Made by a program: the position numbers and the translations under genes. From Vibrio mimicus CAIM 602 (GTDB taxonomy: Bacteria; Pseudomonadota; Gammaproteobacteria; Enterobacterales; Vibrionaceae): a stretch of DNA of 64,000 nt. The stretch covers positions 215,651 to 279,650 of the forward strand of contig NZ_AOMO01000016.1 in NCBI RefSeq assembly GCF_000338875.1, given 5' to 3'. This document shows positions 43,480 through 53,474 of the stretch, piece after piece. Below the pieces are notes generated by a model, which saw only the letters and a program-made list of their open reading frames with translations, was not told where the DNA came from and did not search any database. Every line of letters begins with the position of its first letter. Position 1 is the first letter of the stretch.

Positions 43480-44067
43480 TCAAAGTCCTAGGAATTGAAT
43501 GATCTGCTCTGGATAACGTTCAAAATCCACAAAACTGTGATCTCCATTGTCTTCAACCGTCTGCTTCGCAGCACGGTATTTTTCCACGGCTTGACGATAA
43601 TCCAACACTTCATCCCCTTTTTGCTGGAGTAACCAAAAATCGCTTGGCTGCTTGATATATGGTGTATCCAGCGCTTTCAGCTCATCAATATGACACGCTT
43701 CGAGCACATAGTGCTCTTGAGTGTAAGGGTTGATCTGCTCACCTAGAAAATTGACTAGTAGCTCGTAAGGTTTAACGGCGGGATTAATCAGTACCGCGCG
43801 AAATCCAAATTGAGCGTTTAACCATGTCGAAAAGTAACCACCTAACGAACTGCCGACAAGCCCGATTCGATACTCCTCACGATATTGCTCAACCACAGAT
43901 AAGAGATGTTGCGCGGCTTGAGCAGGAAAACTCGGCAATCTGGGAACCACGACCTTGATGTCAGGACGATGTTGCTGACAGTACTGCTGCATCACTTGCG
44001 CTTTATGTGACAAAGGCGAGCTGTTAAAACCATGAATATAGAGCAGTAGCGAAGGGCGTGAGGCCAT
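43480..44067 (-). CDS. yqiA: Alpha/beta-hydrolase esterase YqiA
   Basis: Small esterase of the YqiA/UPF0227 type; in E. coli the homologue acts on acyl-CoA and short esters, and its true substrate is unknown. The 195-residue product starts MASRPSLLLYIHGFNSSPLS and has the nucleophile elbow GSSLGG (Ser74). The catalytic histidine is in DNGDHSFVDF near the end. It follows cpdA with one base between and precedes parE, the same neighbours as in E. coli. Confidence 0.92.
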   Translation of the reverse strand: MASRPSLLLYIHGFNSSPLSHKAQVMQQYCQQHRPDIKVVVPRLPSFPAQAAQHLLSVVEQYREEYRIGLVGSSLGGYFSTWLNAQFGFRAVLINPAVKPYELLVNFLGEQINPYTQEHYVLEACHIDELKALDTPYIKQPSDFWLLQQKGDEVLDYRQAVEKYRAAKQTVEDNGDHSFVDFERYPEQIIQFLGL

Positions 44068-44068
44068 A

Positions 44069-44887
44069 TCAGTATCCGTTAGAGTTAAAATCGGGTAAGA
44101 AGCGACCTTGTTTCAGCCGTTTAATTTGAGTACTTACTTGCCCATCGGCATGCAGTGTCAATTCACGCCAACCCGGAGAGCAATTATCTAACGCGAAATC
44201 CTGCGAATTAGGCTTAAATTGCACACAAGTTGAAGGCGTTGCCATGACTCGAGCACCTAAGTGAAGGCGATCCATATCCTGATGCACATGGCCACACAAC
44301 ACGGCTTTCACATTGCTGTGCTTAGCAACTACCGCCCAAAATTGCTCCCTTTCTTTAAGGGTATGCTGATCAAGCCAAGCGCTACCCACAAGCAGTGGAT
44401 GATGATGCAGTAGCACTAAGGTATGGCGTTCAGAATGCTGAGTGAGCTTAGTCTCAAGCAACTGCAGTTGTTGATCGCTAAGTTTGCCGTGAGGAACACC
44501 TACCACCTGTGAATCAAGCAATACAATTTGCCAATGTTCGCCAAGTAGAACATGTTCTATTGCCTGAATTTGGCCGGTGGGTAATACACTTTGCATACTC
44601 GGCTTGTAGTCATGATTTCCAGGTAGCCAATAGCAAACCTTTTGCAATGGTTGGATACCACTGACAAAACGCTGATAAGACTCCGGCGTATGATCTTGCG
44701 AAATATCACCCGTGGCCAGAATGGCGTCAAATTCCACCTTTTCCTCGCCAATGGCCGCAACCACCGCCGCAAAACTGTCAGCTGTATTCACACTCAGCAA
44801 GCTACCATCTTCGGCCGCAAACAAATGCGTATCCGTGATCTGAATTAGCTTGATGGATGAATCCTCTGATTGAGACGACACTTTCAA
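44069..44887 (-). CDS. cpdA: 3',5'-cyclic AMP phosphodiesterase CpdA
   Basis: Cytoplasmic class III phosphodiesterase that hydrolyses cAMP and so tunes CRP signalling. The 272-residue product has the calcineurin-like metallophosphoesterase motifs ITDTHLF (Asp19, His21), ATGDISQD, WLPGNHDYKP, LLHHHP and CGHVHQDMD. There is no ATG near the N-terminus; TTG at 44885-44887 gives the family-like length, with GTG two codons later as an alternative, so the start is uncertain. Neighbours yqiB and yqiA are the usual ones. Confidence 0.93.
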   Translation of the reverse strand: MKVSSQSEDSSIKLIQITDTHLFAAEDGSLLSVNTADSFAAVVAAIGEEKVEFDAILATGDISQDHTPESYQRFVSGIQPLQKVCYWLPGNHDYKPSMQSVLPTGQIQAIEHVLLGEHWQIVLLDSQVVGVPHGKLSDQQLQLLETKLTQHSERHTLVLLHHHPLLVGSAWLDQHTLKEREQFWAVVAKHSNVKAVLCGHVHQDMDRLHLGARVMATPSTCVQFKPNSQDFALDNCSPGWRELTLHADGQVSTQIKRLKQGRFLPDFNSNGY

Positions 44888-44911
44888 AATCGGTAAACCT
44901 AACTCTGTTAT

Positions 44912-45358
44912 TTATTGTGATAATGGGATTGGACTACGACTGATGCCATGCTTTAAACAGAAAGTCAGCCAATCACCTAAAAAGCGGTTTAATTGCGCTT
45001 TTTCATCGGGTTGCACCATGTTTTCATTCGGATAATCGTAGCGTGGTAACACTCGTCTTAATTGTTCACTCGTGCAAACTTCGGCCACGCGAGCATCGTG
45101 GTACAGCCTGACAGACATGGTTGGCAATGGAAATACTGACAAGTCATCACTTTGACAAACCTCCAACAAAGTTGTGTACTTTGTGACCTCTAGCACTTCC
45201 AATTGATAGGTCATTTGAGCAGCTTGATAGCAACGCACCTCTCCAACCTCCGGCTGTGTTGGCAGCAGAGCATTCAGTTTGGCGTAGTTGGTCTCATAGA
45301 CCCGCATCAATTCGGGGAGATCAACGTGATAAGGTTTTTTTGCTATCAATTGACTCAT
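44912..45358 (-). CDS. yqiB: DUF1249 family protein (YqiB)
   Basis: Conserved gammaproteobacterial protein of unknown function. The 148-residue product, beginning MSQLIAKKPYHVDLPELMRV, matches the YqiB family by length and sequence. It contains the conserved stretches MSVRLYHDARVAEVC and YDYPNENMVQPDEK, and has no signal peptide or membrane segment. It lies between nudF (6 bases upstream) and cpdA (24 bases downstream), the constant setting of this family. Confidence 0.88.
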   Translation of the reverse strand: MSQLIAKKPYHVDLPELMRVYETNYAKLNALLPTQPEVGEVRCYQAAQMTYQLEVLEVTKYTTLLEVCQSDDLSVFPLPTMSVRLYHDARVAEVCTSEQLRRVLPRYDYPNENMVQPDEKAQLNRFLGDWLTFCLKHGISRSPIPLSQ

Positions 45359-45364
45359 AACTCA

Positions 45365-45991
45365 TTACTGCCATTGTTCTTTTAATGGCTGATAATTCAG
45401 TTCCAACCATTGCAGTGCAATGATCGAAGCACCATTTTCAATTCGCCCTTGTTTGACTAACTGATAGGCTTCAGCGCGACTCATCACATGCACTTTAATA
45501 TCCTCTCCTTCACAGTCTAAACCATGAATGCCGCCTGCTTGTGAACAGTCTACTTCACCAATAAAAACATCCAATTTTTCAGAACATCCACCCGATGACG
45601 GATAATAAGAAGTAATTTTCTCAATGCGCCCAACAGTCAGCCCAGCTTCTTCAATCGCTTCACGACGAACCACTTGTTCTGAGCTTTCTTCGGTATCAAT
45701 TACCCCAGCCACAATCTCTAGTTGCCAAGGTTGTTCATGTTCTAATGCTCCCACGCGGATCTGCTCAATGATCACCACTTGGTCGCGAATAGGATCGTAC
45801 GGCAACATAGCAGCAGCATGGCCACGTTCAAACATTTCTCGTTCGATCGGCTCACTCCAGCCACCTGCAAAGCGCTTATGCTTAAAGCGATACTTCACCA
45901 TACGGAAAAAGCCTTTAAACAGTGTCTCTTTATTAAGGATTTCGACATCTTTCTTATTAAAAGAGACTGGCTGCTGATTTGCGTGTTGCAT
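45365..45991 (-). CDS. nudF: ADP-ribose pyrophosphatase NudF (Nudix)
   Basis: Nudix hydrolase that splits ADP-ribose into AMP and ribose 5-phosphate. The 208-residue product has the Nudix box at about residues 96-118 (GVIDTEE..., ending REAIEEAGL), preceded by the substrate-binding EQPWQLEIVA. The ATG at 45991 is preferred over a GTG two codons upstream because a perfect AGGAGG ribosome site lies 5 bases before the ATG and would abut the GTG. First gene of nudF-yqiB-cpdA-yqiA, divergent from tolC as in E. coli. Confidence 0.95.
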   Translation of the reverse strand: MQHANQQPVSFNKKDVEILNKETLFKGFFRMVKYRFKHKRFAGGWSEPIEREMFERGHAAAMLPYDPIRDQVVIIEQIRVGALEHEQPWQLEIVAGVIDTEESSEQVVRREAIEEAGLTVGRIEKITSYYPSSGGCSEKLDVFIGEVDCSQAGGIHGLDCEGEDIKVHVMSRAEAYQLVKQGRIENGASIIALQWLELNYQPLKEQWQ

Positions 45992-46222
45992 TCGCACCTC
46001 CTATTGATGAATTTTATAGTTTACTCGTGGAATTTGCCGACTACCAAGTAGTGACTCAACTTTTTATATAAAAATTATCTTATTTTTTAAGTGGCTCATA
46101 AAATTTATTGCACAAGTGGACAGTTAAGTGTAAAAAAGTGCAAAGTTTCGAGTGAATTACCACCAATTTGAGTTAAACTCTTGAGGCATAAATCCTTTCA
46201 CATCACGTCAGGAATAGGACCG

Positions 46223-47539
46223 ATGAAAAAACTGCTTCCATTATTTGTTAGTGCTGCGCTAGGCACACTAAGTTCTGCCGTTTGGGCAGAAAACCTGGCA
46301 GAGATTTATAACCAAGCGAAAGACAATGATCCCCAATTACTCAGCGTAGCTGCCCAGCGCGATGCTGCGTTTGAAGCTGTTACCTCAAGCCGCAGTACCC
46401 TTTTACCGCAAATCAATCTGACGGCTGGCTACAATGTAAACCGTAGTGATCAAGACCCACGCGAAAGTGATCTCTTCTCTGCTGGCATTAACTTTTCACA
46501 AGAACTGTATCAACGCTCAAGCTGGGTGACCCTGGATACGGCAGAGAAAAAAGCACGTCAAGCTGACTCAGAATACGCTGCGATCCAACAAGGCTTAATT
46601 TTGCGCGTATCGAAAGCTTATTTTGAAGTGCTACGCGCTCAAGATAATCTTGAGTTTGTGCGTGCGGAAAAAGCCGCGGTTGGCCGTCAACTAGAACAAA
46701 CCAAACAACGCTTCGAAGTCGGCTTATCCGCAATCACTGACGTGCATGATGCACAAGCACAATACGATGGCGTATTGGCAGATGAAGTGTTGGCGGAAAA
46801 CAACCTCACTAACAGCTACGAAACACTGCGTGAAATCACTGGCCAAGAATATTCTAAACTGGCGGTATTAGACACCAAACGCTTCGCTGCGAGTCGCACG
46901 ACAGAATCAACCGATGCGTTGATTGAACAAGCGCAACAGAAAAACCTGTCGCTACTGTCTGCTCGTATCAGCCAAGATGTAGCGCGTGACAATATCTCTT
47001 TAGCCAGTTCAGGCCATCTACCATCACTGACTCTGGATGGTGGTTATAACTATGGCAACAACAGTAACGACAGCGCCAAAGGTACCTCAGGTGAAGAGTA
47101 CAACGATTTCAAAATCGGAGTGAATCTGTCTGTTCCTTTGTACACTGGTGGTAACACGACTTCACTAACCAAGCAGGCTGAATTTGCTTACGTGGCAGCA
47201 AGCCAAGATTTGGAAGCTGCTTACCGTTCAGTTGTTAAAGATGTACGTGCGTACAACAACAACATTAATGCTTCGATTGGTGCATTGCGTGCCTACGAGC
47301 AAGCGGTGATTTCTGCTAAATCTGCTCTTGAAGCAACCGAAGCGGGTTTTGATGTAGGAACACGTACGATTGTTGACGTGCTTGATGCAACACGCCGTCT
47401 GTACGATGCCAACAAAAACCTCTCTAATGCTCGCTACGACTACATTCTCAGCGTACTGCAATTGCGTCAAGCGATCGGCACTCTGAGTGAGCAAGACATC
47501 ATGGATGTCAACGCAGGCCTGAAAGTCGCGAAGAAATAA
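46223..47539 (+). CDS. tolC: Outer-membrane efflux channel TolC
   Basis: Trimeric outer-membrane channel used by multidrug pumps and type I secretion (in V. cholerae, RTX toxin export and bile resistance). The 438-residue precursor has a signal peptide (MKKLLPLFVSAALGTLSSAVWA, cleaved after residue 22) and the internal duplication of the outer membrane efflux protein family. The periplasmic helices contain paired motifs FEVGLSAITDVHDAQAQYD and FDVGTRTIVDVLDATRRLYD. The ATG at 46223 follows an AGGAATAGGA ribosome site. Divergent from nudF. Confidence 0.96.
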   Translation: MKKLLPLFVSAALGTLSSAVWAENLAEIYNQAKDNDPQLLSVAAQRDAAFEAVTSSRSTLLPQINLTAGYNVNRSDQDPRESDLFSAGINFSQELYQRSSWVTLDTAEKKARQADSEYAAIQQGLILRVSKAYFEVLRAQDNLEFVRAEKAAVGRQLEQTKQRFEVGLSAITDVHDAQAQYDGVLADEVLAENNLTNSYETLREITGQEYSKLAVLDTKRFAASRTTESTDALIEQAQQKNLSLLSARISQDVARDNISLASSGHLPSLTLDGGYNYGNNSNDSAKGTSGEEYNDFKIGVNLSVPLYTGGNTTSLTKQAEFAYVAASQDLEAAYRSVVKDVRAYNNNINASIGALRAYEQAVISAKSALEATEAGFDVGTRTIVDVLDATRRLYDANKNLSNARYDYILSVLQLRQAIGTLSEQDIMDVNAGLKVAKK

Positions 47540-47584
47540 TCCATAGATAGATGGATTAGTGAGAAAAAGAGTAATGAGATAAAC

Positions 47585-47608
47585 AAAGGGGCCGATTGGC
47601 CCCTTTTG
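47585..47608 (+). terminator. Terminator of tolC
   Basis: AAAGGGGCC-GATT-GGCCCCTTT stem followed by TGC; nine base pairs, 45 bases after the tolC stop and before the convergent hldE end. Confidence 0.88.
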
Positions 47609-47660
47609 CTATTTGCTTATTCACGTGAGTGATAAACGGCGAATTATTCGTGACGCAGTA

Positions 47661-49091
47661 TTAACCGCGACCACCTTTAATCGCTTCGATGATTTCCGTG
47701 GTTGAACAGCCTTCTTCAAAGTTCAACACTTTGACTTCACCGCCAGCTGCAATCACTTCTTTTCCACCCGCAATATCTTCTGGTTTGTAATCGCCACCTT
47801 TCACCAACAAGTTCGGTAAAACGGCCGCGATCAAACGCTGTGGAGTGTCTTCACTAAATGGCACAACCCAGTCAACCGCACCTAGGCCGGCCAATACCGC
47901 CATACGACGATCAGTACTGTTCACTGGACGGCCTGGGCCTTTCAGTCGTTTAACTGACTCATCGGTGTTCACGGCAACAATCAAGCGATCGCCCAATTCA
48001 GCCGCATGGTTAAGGTAGGAAACATGGCCAGCATGCAGAATGTCAAAACAACCGTTGGTCATGACGACTTTTTCGCCGCGAGCTTGTGCTTTTTTCACCG
48101 CTTCGATCAAAGCTTCTTCGCTGATCACGCCAAAATCAGTATCTCTGCTGCCGTGTACAGCTTCCGCCAGTTCAATAGTAGAAACGGTCGAGGTACCGAG
48201 TTTACCAACGACCACACCCGCTGCGGCATTGGCTAATGCACAAGCTTCATCCAACAGTTTACCCGCTGCGACAGAAGCCGCTAGAACGGAAATCACGGTA
48301 TCACCAGCACCTGTCACGTCATACACTTCTTTCGCTTGAGTAGGCAAATGGAAAGGCTCCATACCACGGCGCAGCAGTGTCATACCGTGCTCACTACGAG
48401 TCACCAGTAATGCCCCCAGATCGAACTGTTCAATCAGTGCAAAGCCTTTTTCCACCAACTCTTGCTCGGATTTCACTTTGCCGACCACAGCTTCAAATTC
48501 AGACATGTTAGGCGTAAGCAGTGATGCGCCACGGTAACGCTCAAAATCGCTACCTTTTGGATCGATAAACACGGGAACGCCAGCCGCATTGGCTTTCTGA
48601 ATAAACTGCTGCACGTGCTCTAAAGCACCTTTAGCGTAGTCAGAAAGGATCACTGCACGGACTTTAGGCAAAGCACTTTCCATGCGCGATAAGATTAACT
48701 GCGCATCTGTATTCTCAAACTTATCTTCGAAATCCAGACGGATCAGTTGCTGACCACGGCTCAATACGCGCAGTTTTGTGATGGTCGGATAATTCGGCAG
48801 CGCAACAAAATCACAATGTACTTTCAGCGAAGTGAGCTTATCTGTGAGTACACTCGCTGGCTCATCTTGCCCTGTGAGGCCAATAATGTGCGCGTGGCCA
48901 CCTAAAGAAGCGATGTTCATCGCCACGTTGGCAGCACCACCCGGACGCTCTTCACTCTGCTCTACTTTCACTACAGGCACTGGGGCTTCTGGTGAGATGC
49001 GGCCAGTTGGGCCATACCAGTAACGATCAAGCATCACGTCACCGACAATTAATACACCCGCTTTGCTGTAGTCAGGTAGGACTGGTTTCAT
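47661..49091 (-). CDS. hldE: Bifunctional heptose kinase/adenylyltransferase HldE
   Basis: Makes ADP-heptose for the lipopolysaccharide inner core. The 476-residue product fuses an N-terminal ribokinase-fold kinase ([14 protein letters not shown] near 51; catalytic Asp264 in VTGAGDTV) with a C-terminal cytidylyltransferase-like domain ([15 protein letters not shown] at about 346-360). The ATG at 49091 follows TTGGAG; a TTG two codons upstream is a weaker alternative. glnE lies directly upstream, as in E. coli. Confidence 0.96.
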   Translation of the reverse strand: MKPVLPDYSKAGVLIVGDVMLDRYWYGPTGRISPEAPVPVVKVEQSEERPGGAANVAMNIASLGGHAHIIGLTGQDEPASVLTDKLTSLKVHCDFVALPNYPTITKLRVLSRGQQLIRLDFEDKFENTDAQLILSRMESALPKVRAVILSDYAKGALEHVQQFIQKANAAGVPVFIDPKGSDFERYRGASLLTPNMSEFEAVVGKVKSEQELVEKGFALIEQFDLGALLVTRSEHGMTLLRRGMEPFHLPTQAKEVYDVTGAGDTVISVLAASVAAGKLLDEACALANAAAGVVVGKLGTSTVSTIELAEAVHGSRDTDFGVISEEALIEAVKKAQARGEKVVMTNGCFDILHAGHVSYLNHAAELGDRLIVAVNTDESVKRLKGPGRPVNSTDRRMAVLAGLGAVDWVVPFSEDTPQRLIAAVLPNLLVKGGDYKPEDIAGGKEVIAAGGEVKVLNFEEGCSTTEIIEAIKGGRG

Positions 49092-49132
49092 TATCAATCT
49101 CCAATAATCAGATTGAGGCGGAGTTTATCACA

Positions 49133-49146
49133 GCCGCCTAGGCGGC
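49133..49146. repeat. Palindrome between glnE and hldE
   Basis: GCCGCCTAGGCGGC is a perfect 14-base inverted repeat with almost no loop, in the 63-base gap. It has no T tract after it on the minus strand. It could be a protein site or a weak hairpin. Confidence 0.4.
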
Positions 49147-49154
49147 AGAAGTGC

Positions 49155-52001
49155 TCAACCGAGCCACTGCTGCCAAGCTTGTATCACTTGTTCACGTTCA
49201 ATCAAAAATTGTGAATCACGCACATCCGCCGATTGGTTGAGCAAATTGCGGTGATGAATCTGGTCGCGCATGCTGGTGTACGCATGGGTCAAAGCAAGTG
49301 CTTGCGATTCTTCCATCACTTGATGATTCATCAAAGACTCAAAAATGCGCACGTTATCCGACCAACGGGTCAGCTTAGGCTGTTGATGACTAAAGCGTAA
49401 GACCAGATATTGCGCTAAAAATTCAATATCGGTAATCCCGCCTTCATCTTGCTTAAGCATAAAGCGCCCAGCTTTTTTGCCACCAAGGTGATCGCGCATT
49501 TTGATCCGCATCTCGACTACGTCTTGTTTGAGTTTTTGTTCCTCACGTAGCAGACAAAGGATCTCATGGCGTGTGGTGGCAAATGCTTGTTGCAATGGTG
49601 CATCACCATAAATCATCCGTGCGCGAACCAACGCTTGGTGCTCCCAAGTCCACGCCTCGTTACGCTGATACTCATCAAAGGCTTGGGTCGGGCTCACTAG
49701 TAATCCAGAAGCCCCAGAAGGGCGCAATCTGGTATCCACTTCATACAAAATGCCGGATGCGGTACGAGTGGAGAAAATATGGATAATCCGCTGCGCCAAA
49801 CGCAGATAGAACTGGCGGCCATCAATGCTTTTCTCGCCATCGGTGTTCACCTCAACCGGACAGTCGTGCATAAATACGATATCGAGATCGGAGTTATAAC
49901 CTAGCTCCCAGCCCCCCACTTTGCCATAACCGACCACCGCAAAACCTCGTCCATCACGATCTTTAAGATGAGTAGGTTCGCCGTATTTACTGCTCACTTG
50001 CAACCAAGCTTGGCTCACAACCGCCTCAACAATCGCTTCTGCAAGATAGGTTAAGTGATCGCTCACTTTCATTACCGGTAGTACGCCTGCAATATCTGCT
50101 GCGGCAATGCGCAGGATCGAAATCTGCTTAAACTGACGCAGCGCTTCCATCTGCTGCTCCATATCCTCTTCCGGAATACGCGCCAGAAAATCACGCAATT
50201 CCGTTTGATAAGACTCAAGTGGGATCGGGTTATACAGATGTTGCGGATCGATCAACTCATCAAGCAAGATCGGATAACGCGCCAGTTGCTCGGAAATCAT
50301 CGGGCTGGCAGTACACAGGCGCACCAATTGCACCAATGCGGCTGGGTGCTCATCAAGCAGTTCAAGATAGGTTGTCCGAGTGGCGATACTGTGCAGCAGC
50401 GCTAAAACTCGGGAAACACCAAACTCCGCTTCTGGATGAGCAAAAACCGCTTGATACACTTTCGGCATCAGTCGGTTCAGTACCTCACGCCCACGCGGGC
50501 CAATGGTGCGCTTGGCGAGATCTTCTTTAAATTGAGTGATAGTACGGATTTGCTCCTCAGCATTCGGTAATCCGAGATCCTGCTGAATAATGTTTTCAAT
50601 CACTTCCGGTTTATGCGCCATATCCCACAGCTCATGGAAATGACGAGCTACCGCCAGCTCTTCTTCCTCATCTTCCTCGCCAATTAAAGTGGCAAACACG
50701 CTATGCACACGTTGCATTTGTTCGCTCACTTCATGCTGCAGATTCGGCCAATCAGCAAACCCCATCGCGACCGCAAGGCGCAATTGATCGTCTTCTTTGT
50801 CGGGCAGAGTTTGTGTTTGCTTATCCGCCATGGCTTGCAACAGATTCTCTAATCGGCGCAAGAAACGATAGGCATCACACAGATCTTGGACTTGCTCACC
50901 AGTAAGGAGATCCAACTCGGCAATCGCATCGAGCGTTTCCAATAAGCCGCGTTTACGCAGCTCGGCTCACGCCCGCCACGAATCAATTGAAATACTTGCG
51001 CGATAAATTCCACTTCACGAATACCGCCCGCCCCGAGCTTGATATTGTTGCTCAACCCACGGCGACGCACTTCACTGCTGATCATGGATTTCATCCGACG
51101 CAGTGACTGAATCGCGCTGAAGTCGATATAACGGCGAAATACAAACGGACGCAGCATCTGACGCAGTTCTTGATATTGCGGGTACATTTCACGCCCCATC
51201 ACCCGCGCTTTGATCATGGCGTAGCGTTCCCAATCACGCCCCTGCTCTTGGTAGTAGTCCTCTAAAGCCGCGTAACTCATCGCCAGTGGACCACTGTCCC
51301 CAAACGGACGCAAACGCATATCCACCCGGTAACAGAAACCATCCGGTGTGGATTGATCCAGCAATTTGATCAAGCGCTGCCCTAAACGTGTGAAAAACTG
51401 AGCATTGGCAATCGAACGGCGCGCACCTTGCGTTTCGCCATTTTCGGGATAGGTGAAAATCAGGTCTATATCGGAGGAGAAATTGAGTTCGCCGCCACCC
51501 AGTTTTCCCATTCCGATGATCAGCATGGGCTGTGCTTCACCTTGCGCATTACACGGTGTACCCATCTCCTGACAACAGCGCTGATACAGCCATTGATAGC
51601 TCTCGAAAATCAGTGGCTTCCGCCAGTTGAGAAAGATGGGAGAGACTTTGTTCCAGCGTCCAACTTGCACAAAAATCGCGCCACGCGATATAGACCATTT
51701 CTTGATTGCGAAACTGGCGCAAACGCTTCTGTGCTGCGGCTTCATCCTGACACTCAGCTAGCCACTGGGCTAACTCAGCGTGATAGTTCTGCTCACGACT
51801 TGGCTGCGCTAATAACGTGGGTAGCACCTGACACAGTTGCCCATCACGCTGTAAGGTCTGTGCCACAAACTGACTCAAACCGAGCACATAGTGCAACTCA
51901 CTGAGTAATGATGCAGACCAATTTGCGACTTGAGGATGATGGGAAATAAGTGTTTGGTAGTGCAATTCGGCTGAAGGCAAAAGCGCGCTGGGCAGTGACA
52001 T
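49155..52001 (-). pseudogene. glnE: Glutamine synthetase adenylyltransferase/removase GlnE, two frameshifts
   Basis: GlnE adds and removes AMP on glutamine synthetase. The whole gene, from the ATG at 52001 to the stop at 49155, spans 949 codons, the normal size, but it is read in three pieces. Residues 1 to about 129 are in one frame up to LSQLAEA. Then one extra base near 51614 shifts the correct reading to a second frame ([11 protein letters not shown]..., with the removase catalytic motif [15 protein letters not shown]). A missing base near 50970 (GAGCCGAGC where GAGCCGGAGC is expected) returns it to the first frame for [19 protein letters not shown] and the adenylyltransferase domain with [12 protein letters not shown]. 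As written, translation stops at 51549. Either a true pseudogene or two sequencing errors. Confidence 0.9.
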
Positions 52002-52052
52002 AATGCTTCCTTGTCTTTGAATGTTCACTAGTTATATCGCAAACTTGGGCTT

Positions 52053-52085
52053 AAAAAAAACGCCTACAGAACCCTTGTAGACGTT
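52053..52085 (-). terminator. Terminator of the chemoreceptor gene
   Basis: On the minus strand AACGTCTACA pairs with TGTAGGCGTT (10 base pairs, one G-T) and is followed by a run of eight T, 52 bases after the stop. Confidence 0.88.
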
Positions 52086-52137
52086 TTATTTTGATTTTTA
52101 TTGAACTGGGTTACACAACCCAGCCGATGTTGCTGGT

Positions 52138-53394
52138 TTACACACGAAATGCGGTAATTTTTCGGTCCAATTCTTCGGCGTTGTTTTGCATGATTTCTGA
52201 AGTTTCGAGCAGCTCAGTCATAACAGTCACTGAACCTTCCACCAACTCACGGACATTATTGAGGTTTTCATTCATCTCTTCCGCCACACTGCTTTGTTGT
52301 CCTGCCGCGGTAGCAATCTGGAAGTTCATGTCATTAAGCTGCTGAACTTGGCTTACAATGCCATCTAACTCACTGCCTGCGTTGGTGATAAGTTCAACCC
52401 CATCGGCCGCTTGCACCACGCTCTTTTCCATTAAATCCACTGCACTTTTCGCACTGTTCTGCAATTGTGAAATCATCTCTTGGATTTCCACCGTCGCATT
52501 TTGTGTACGCTGCGCCAAATTACGCACTTCATCGGCTACTACCGCAAAGCCACGTCCCGCTTCTCCAGCACGCGCTGCTTCAATCGCTGCGTTGAGAGCG
52601 AGCAAGTTGGTTTGTTCGGAAATGCCACGAATCGTTCCCACCACGCTGCTGATAGCAACCACACGCTCTTCCACCTGATTCACCGCTTGTGCTGAAGAAC
52701 TGATGTCTTTCGAAAGCTCACTCATTTTGCTAATCGTGCTTTTGACAAACTGCTGGCCTGTTTTTGCTTGCTGAGAGGCATTCTCAGTCAAAGATGAAGC
52801 ACTCTGTGCATGTTCAGCCACCGTTTGTACCGTTGACGACATCTCACTCATCGCGGTCGCCAGTTGGTCAATCTCGTTGAACTCTTCTTGCGCCGAATCT
52901 TTAGTTTCCGACATGCTCATGGTCATCACTTCAGTGAGAGACGTCAGCTCCTGAGAAGCATCAATTTGCAGCTTAATCAGATCTTGCAACTGACGGCGGG
53001 TTTTCTCTAGCTCACGCGCCACATCACCATACTCGTCTTTACATTCCATTTTGATTGGCTCGGACAAATTGCGCTGCGCCATGAGCTTGATTGAATCACT
53101 CAAGTATTGGGTTTGACGCAACATGATGCGCGCTGCAAACAGTAGCAACACCACAAACACCACAATCAGCAATAGAGTTTGCCAAACCACCTGCATTAGA
53201 TAGTTATCGTAATGCTGTTGGGCCACTTCCACACTATTGGTTGCGGTCAATAAAGATTGATAAAAAATGTGCGCATCCCAAAGCTGTTTGCCAACGATCA
53301 ACACCGTACTGAACACCATCAGCATCACCATTTTGGGGACGAGACGAACATCCGTAATTACCCGTTCCCATGGCTTAAAGGACATCGTTGCCAT
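52138..53394 (-). CDS. Methyl-accepting chemotaxis protein with minimal periplasmic part
   Basis: Membrane chemoreceptor that signals through CheW and CheA. The 418-residue product has membrane helices at about 20-37 and 67-90. Only about 30 residues lie between them, too few for an ordinary ligand domain. A HAMP domain follows (about 88-145), then a signalling domain with the highly conserved hairpin tip EQTNLLALNAAIEAARAGE and GRGFAVVADEVRNLAQRT. Another ATG three codons later is possible. What it senses is unknown; such receptors often sense membrane, energy or cytoplasmic state. It is divergent from a potassium channel gene with 80 bases between. Confidence 0.92.
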   Translation of the reverse strand: MATMSFKPWERVITDVRLVPKMVMLMVFSTVLIVGKQLWDAHIFYQSLLTATNSVEVAQQHYDNYLMQVVWQTLLLIVVFVVLLLFAARIMLRQTQYLSDSIKLMAQRNLSEPIKMECKDEYGDVARELEKTRRQLQDLIKLQIDASQELTSLTEVMTMSMSETKDSAQEEFNEIDQLATAMSEMSSTVQTVAEHAQSASSLTENASQQAKTGQQFVKSTISKMSELSKDISSSAQAVNQVEERVVAISSVVGTIRGISEQTNLLALNAAIEAARAGEAGRGFAVVADEVRNLAQRTQNATVEIQEMISQLQNSAKSAVDLMEKSVVQAADGVELITNAGSELDGIVSQVQQLNDMNFQIATAAGQQSSVAEEMNENLNNVRELVEGSVTVMTELLETSEIMQNNAEELDRKITAFRV

Positions 53395-53474
53395 TGTCAG
53401 TTCTCCATTCTCTTTTTATATTGCGACTGAGTGAGGATTGCAGATGATCCGCAACCTATTATTTCGAGCCTCGT

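Noticed and set aside
49155..50942. The glnE 3' fragment as an independent gene
   Set aside because: It begins at a TTG in the middle of the protein without a ribosome site, and its sequence continues the upstream frames once two single-base shifts are allowed.
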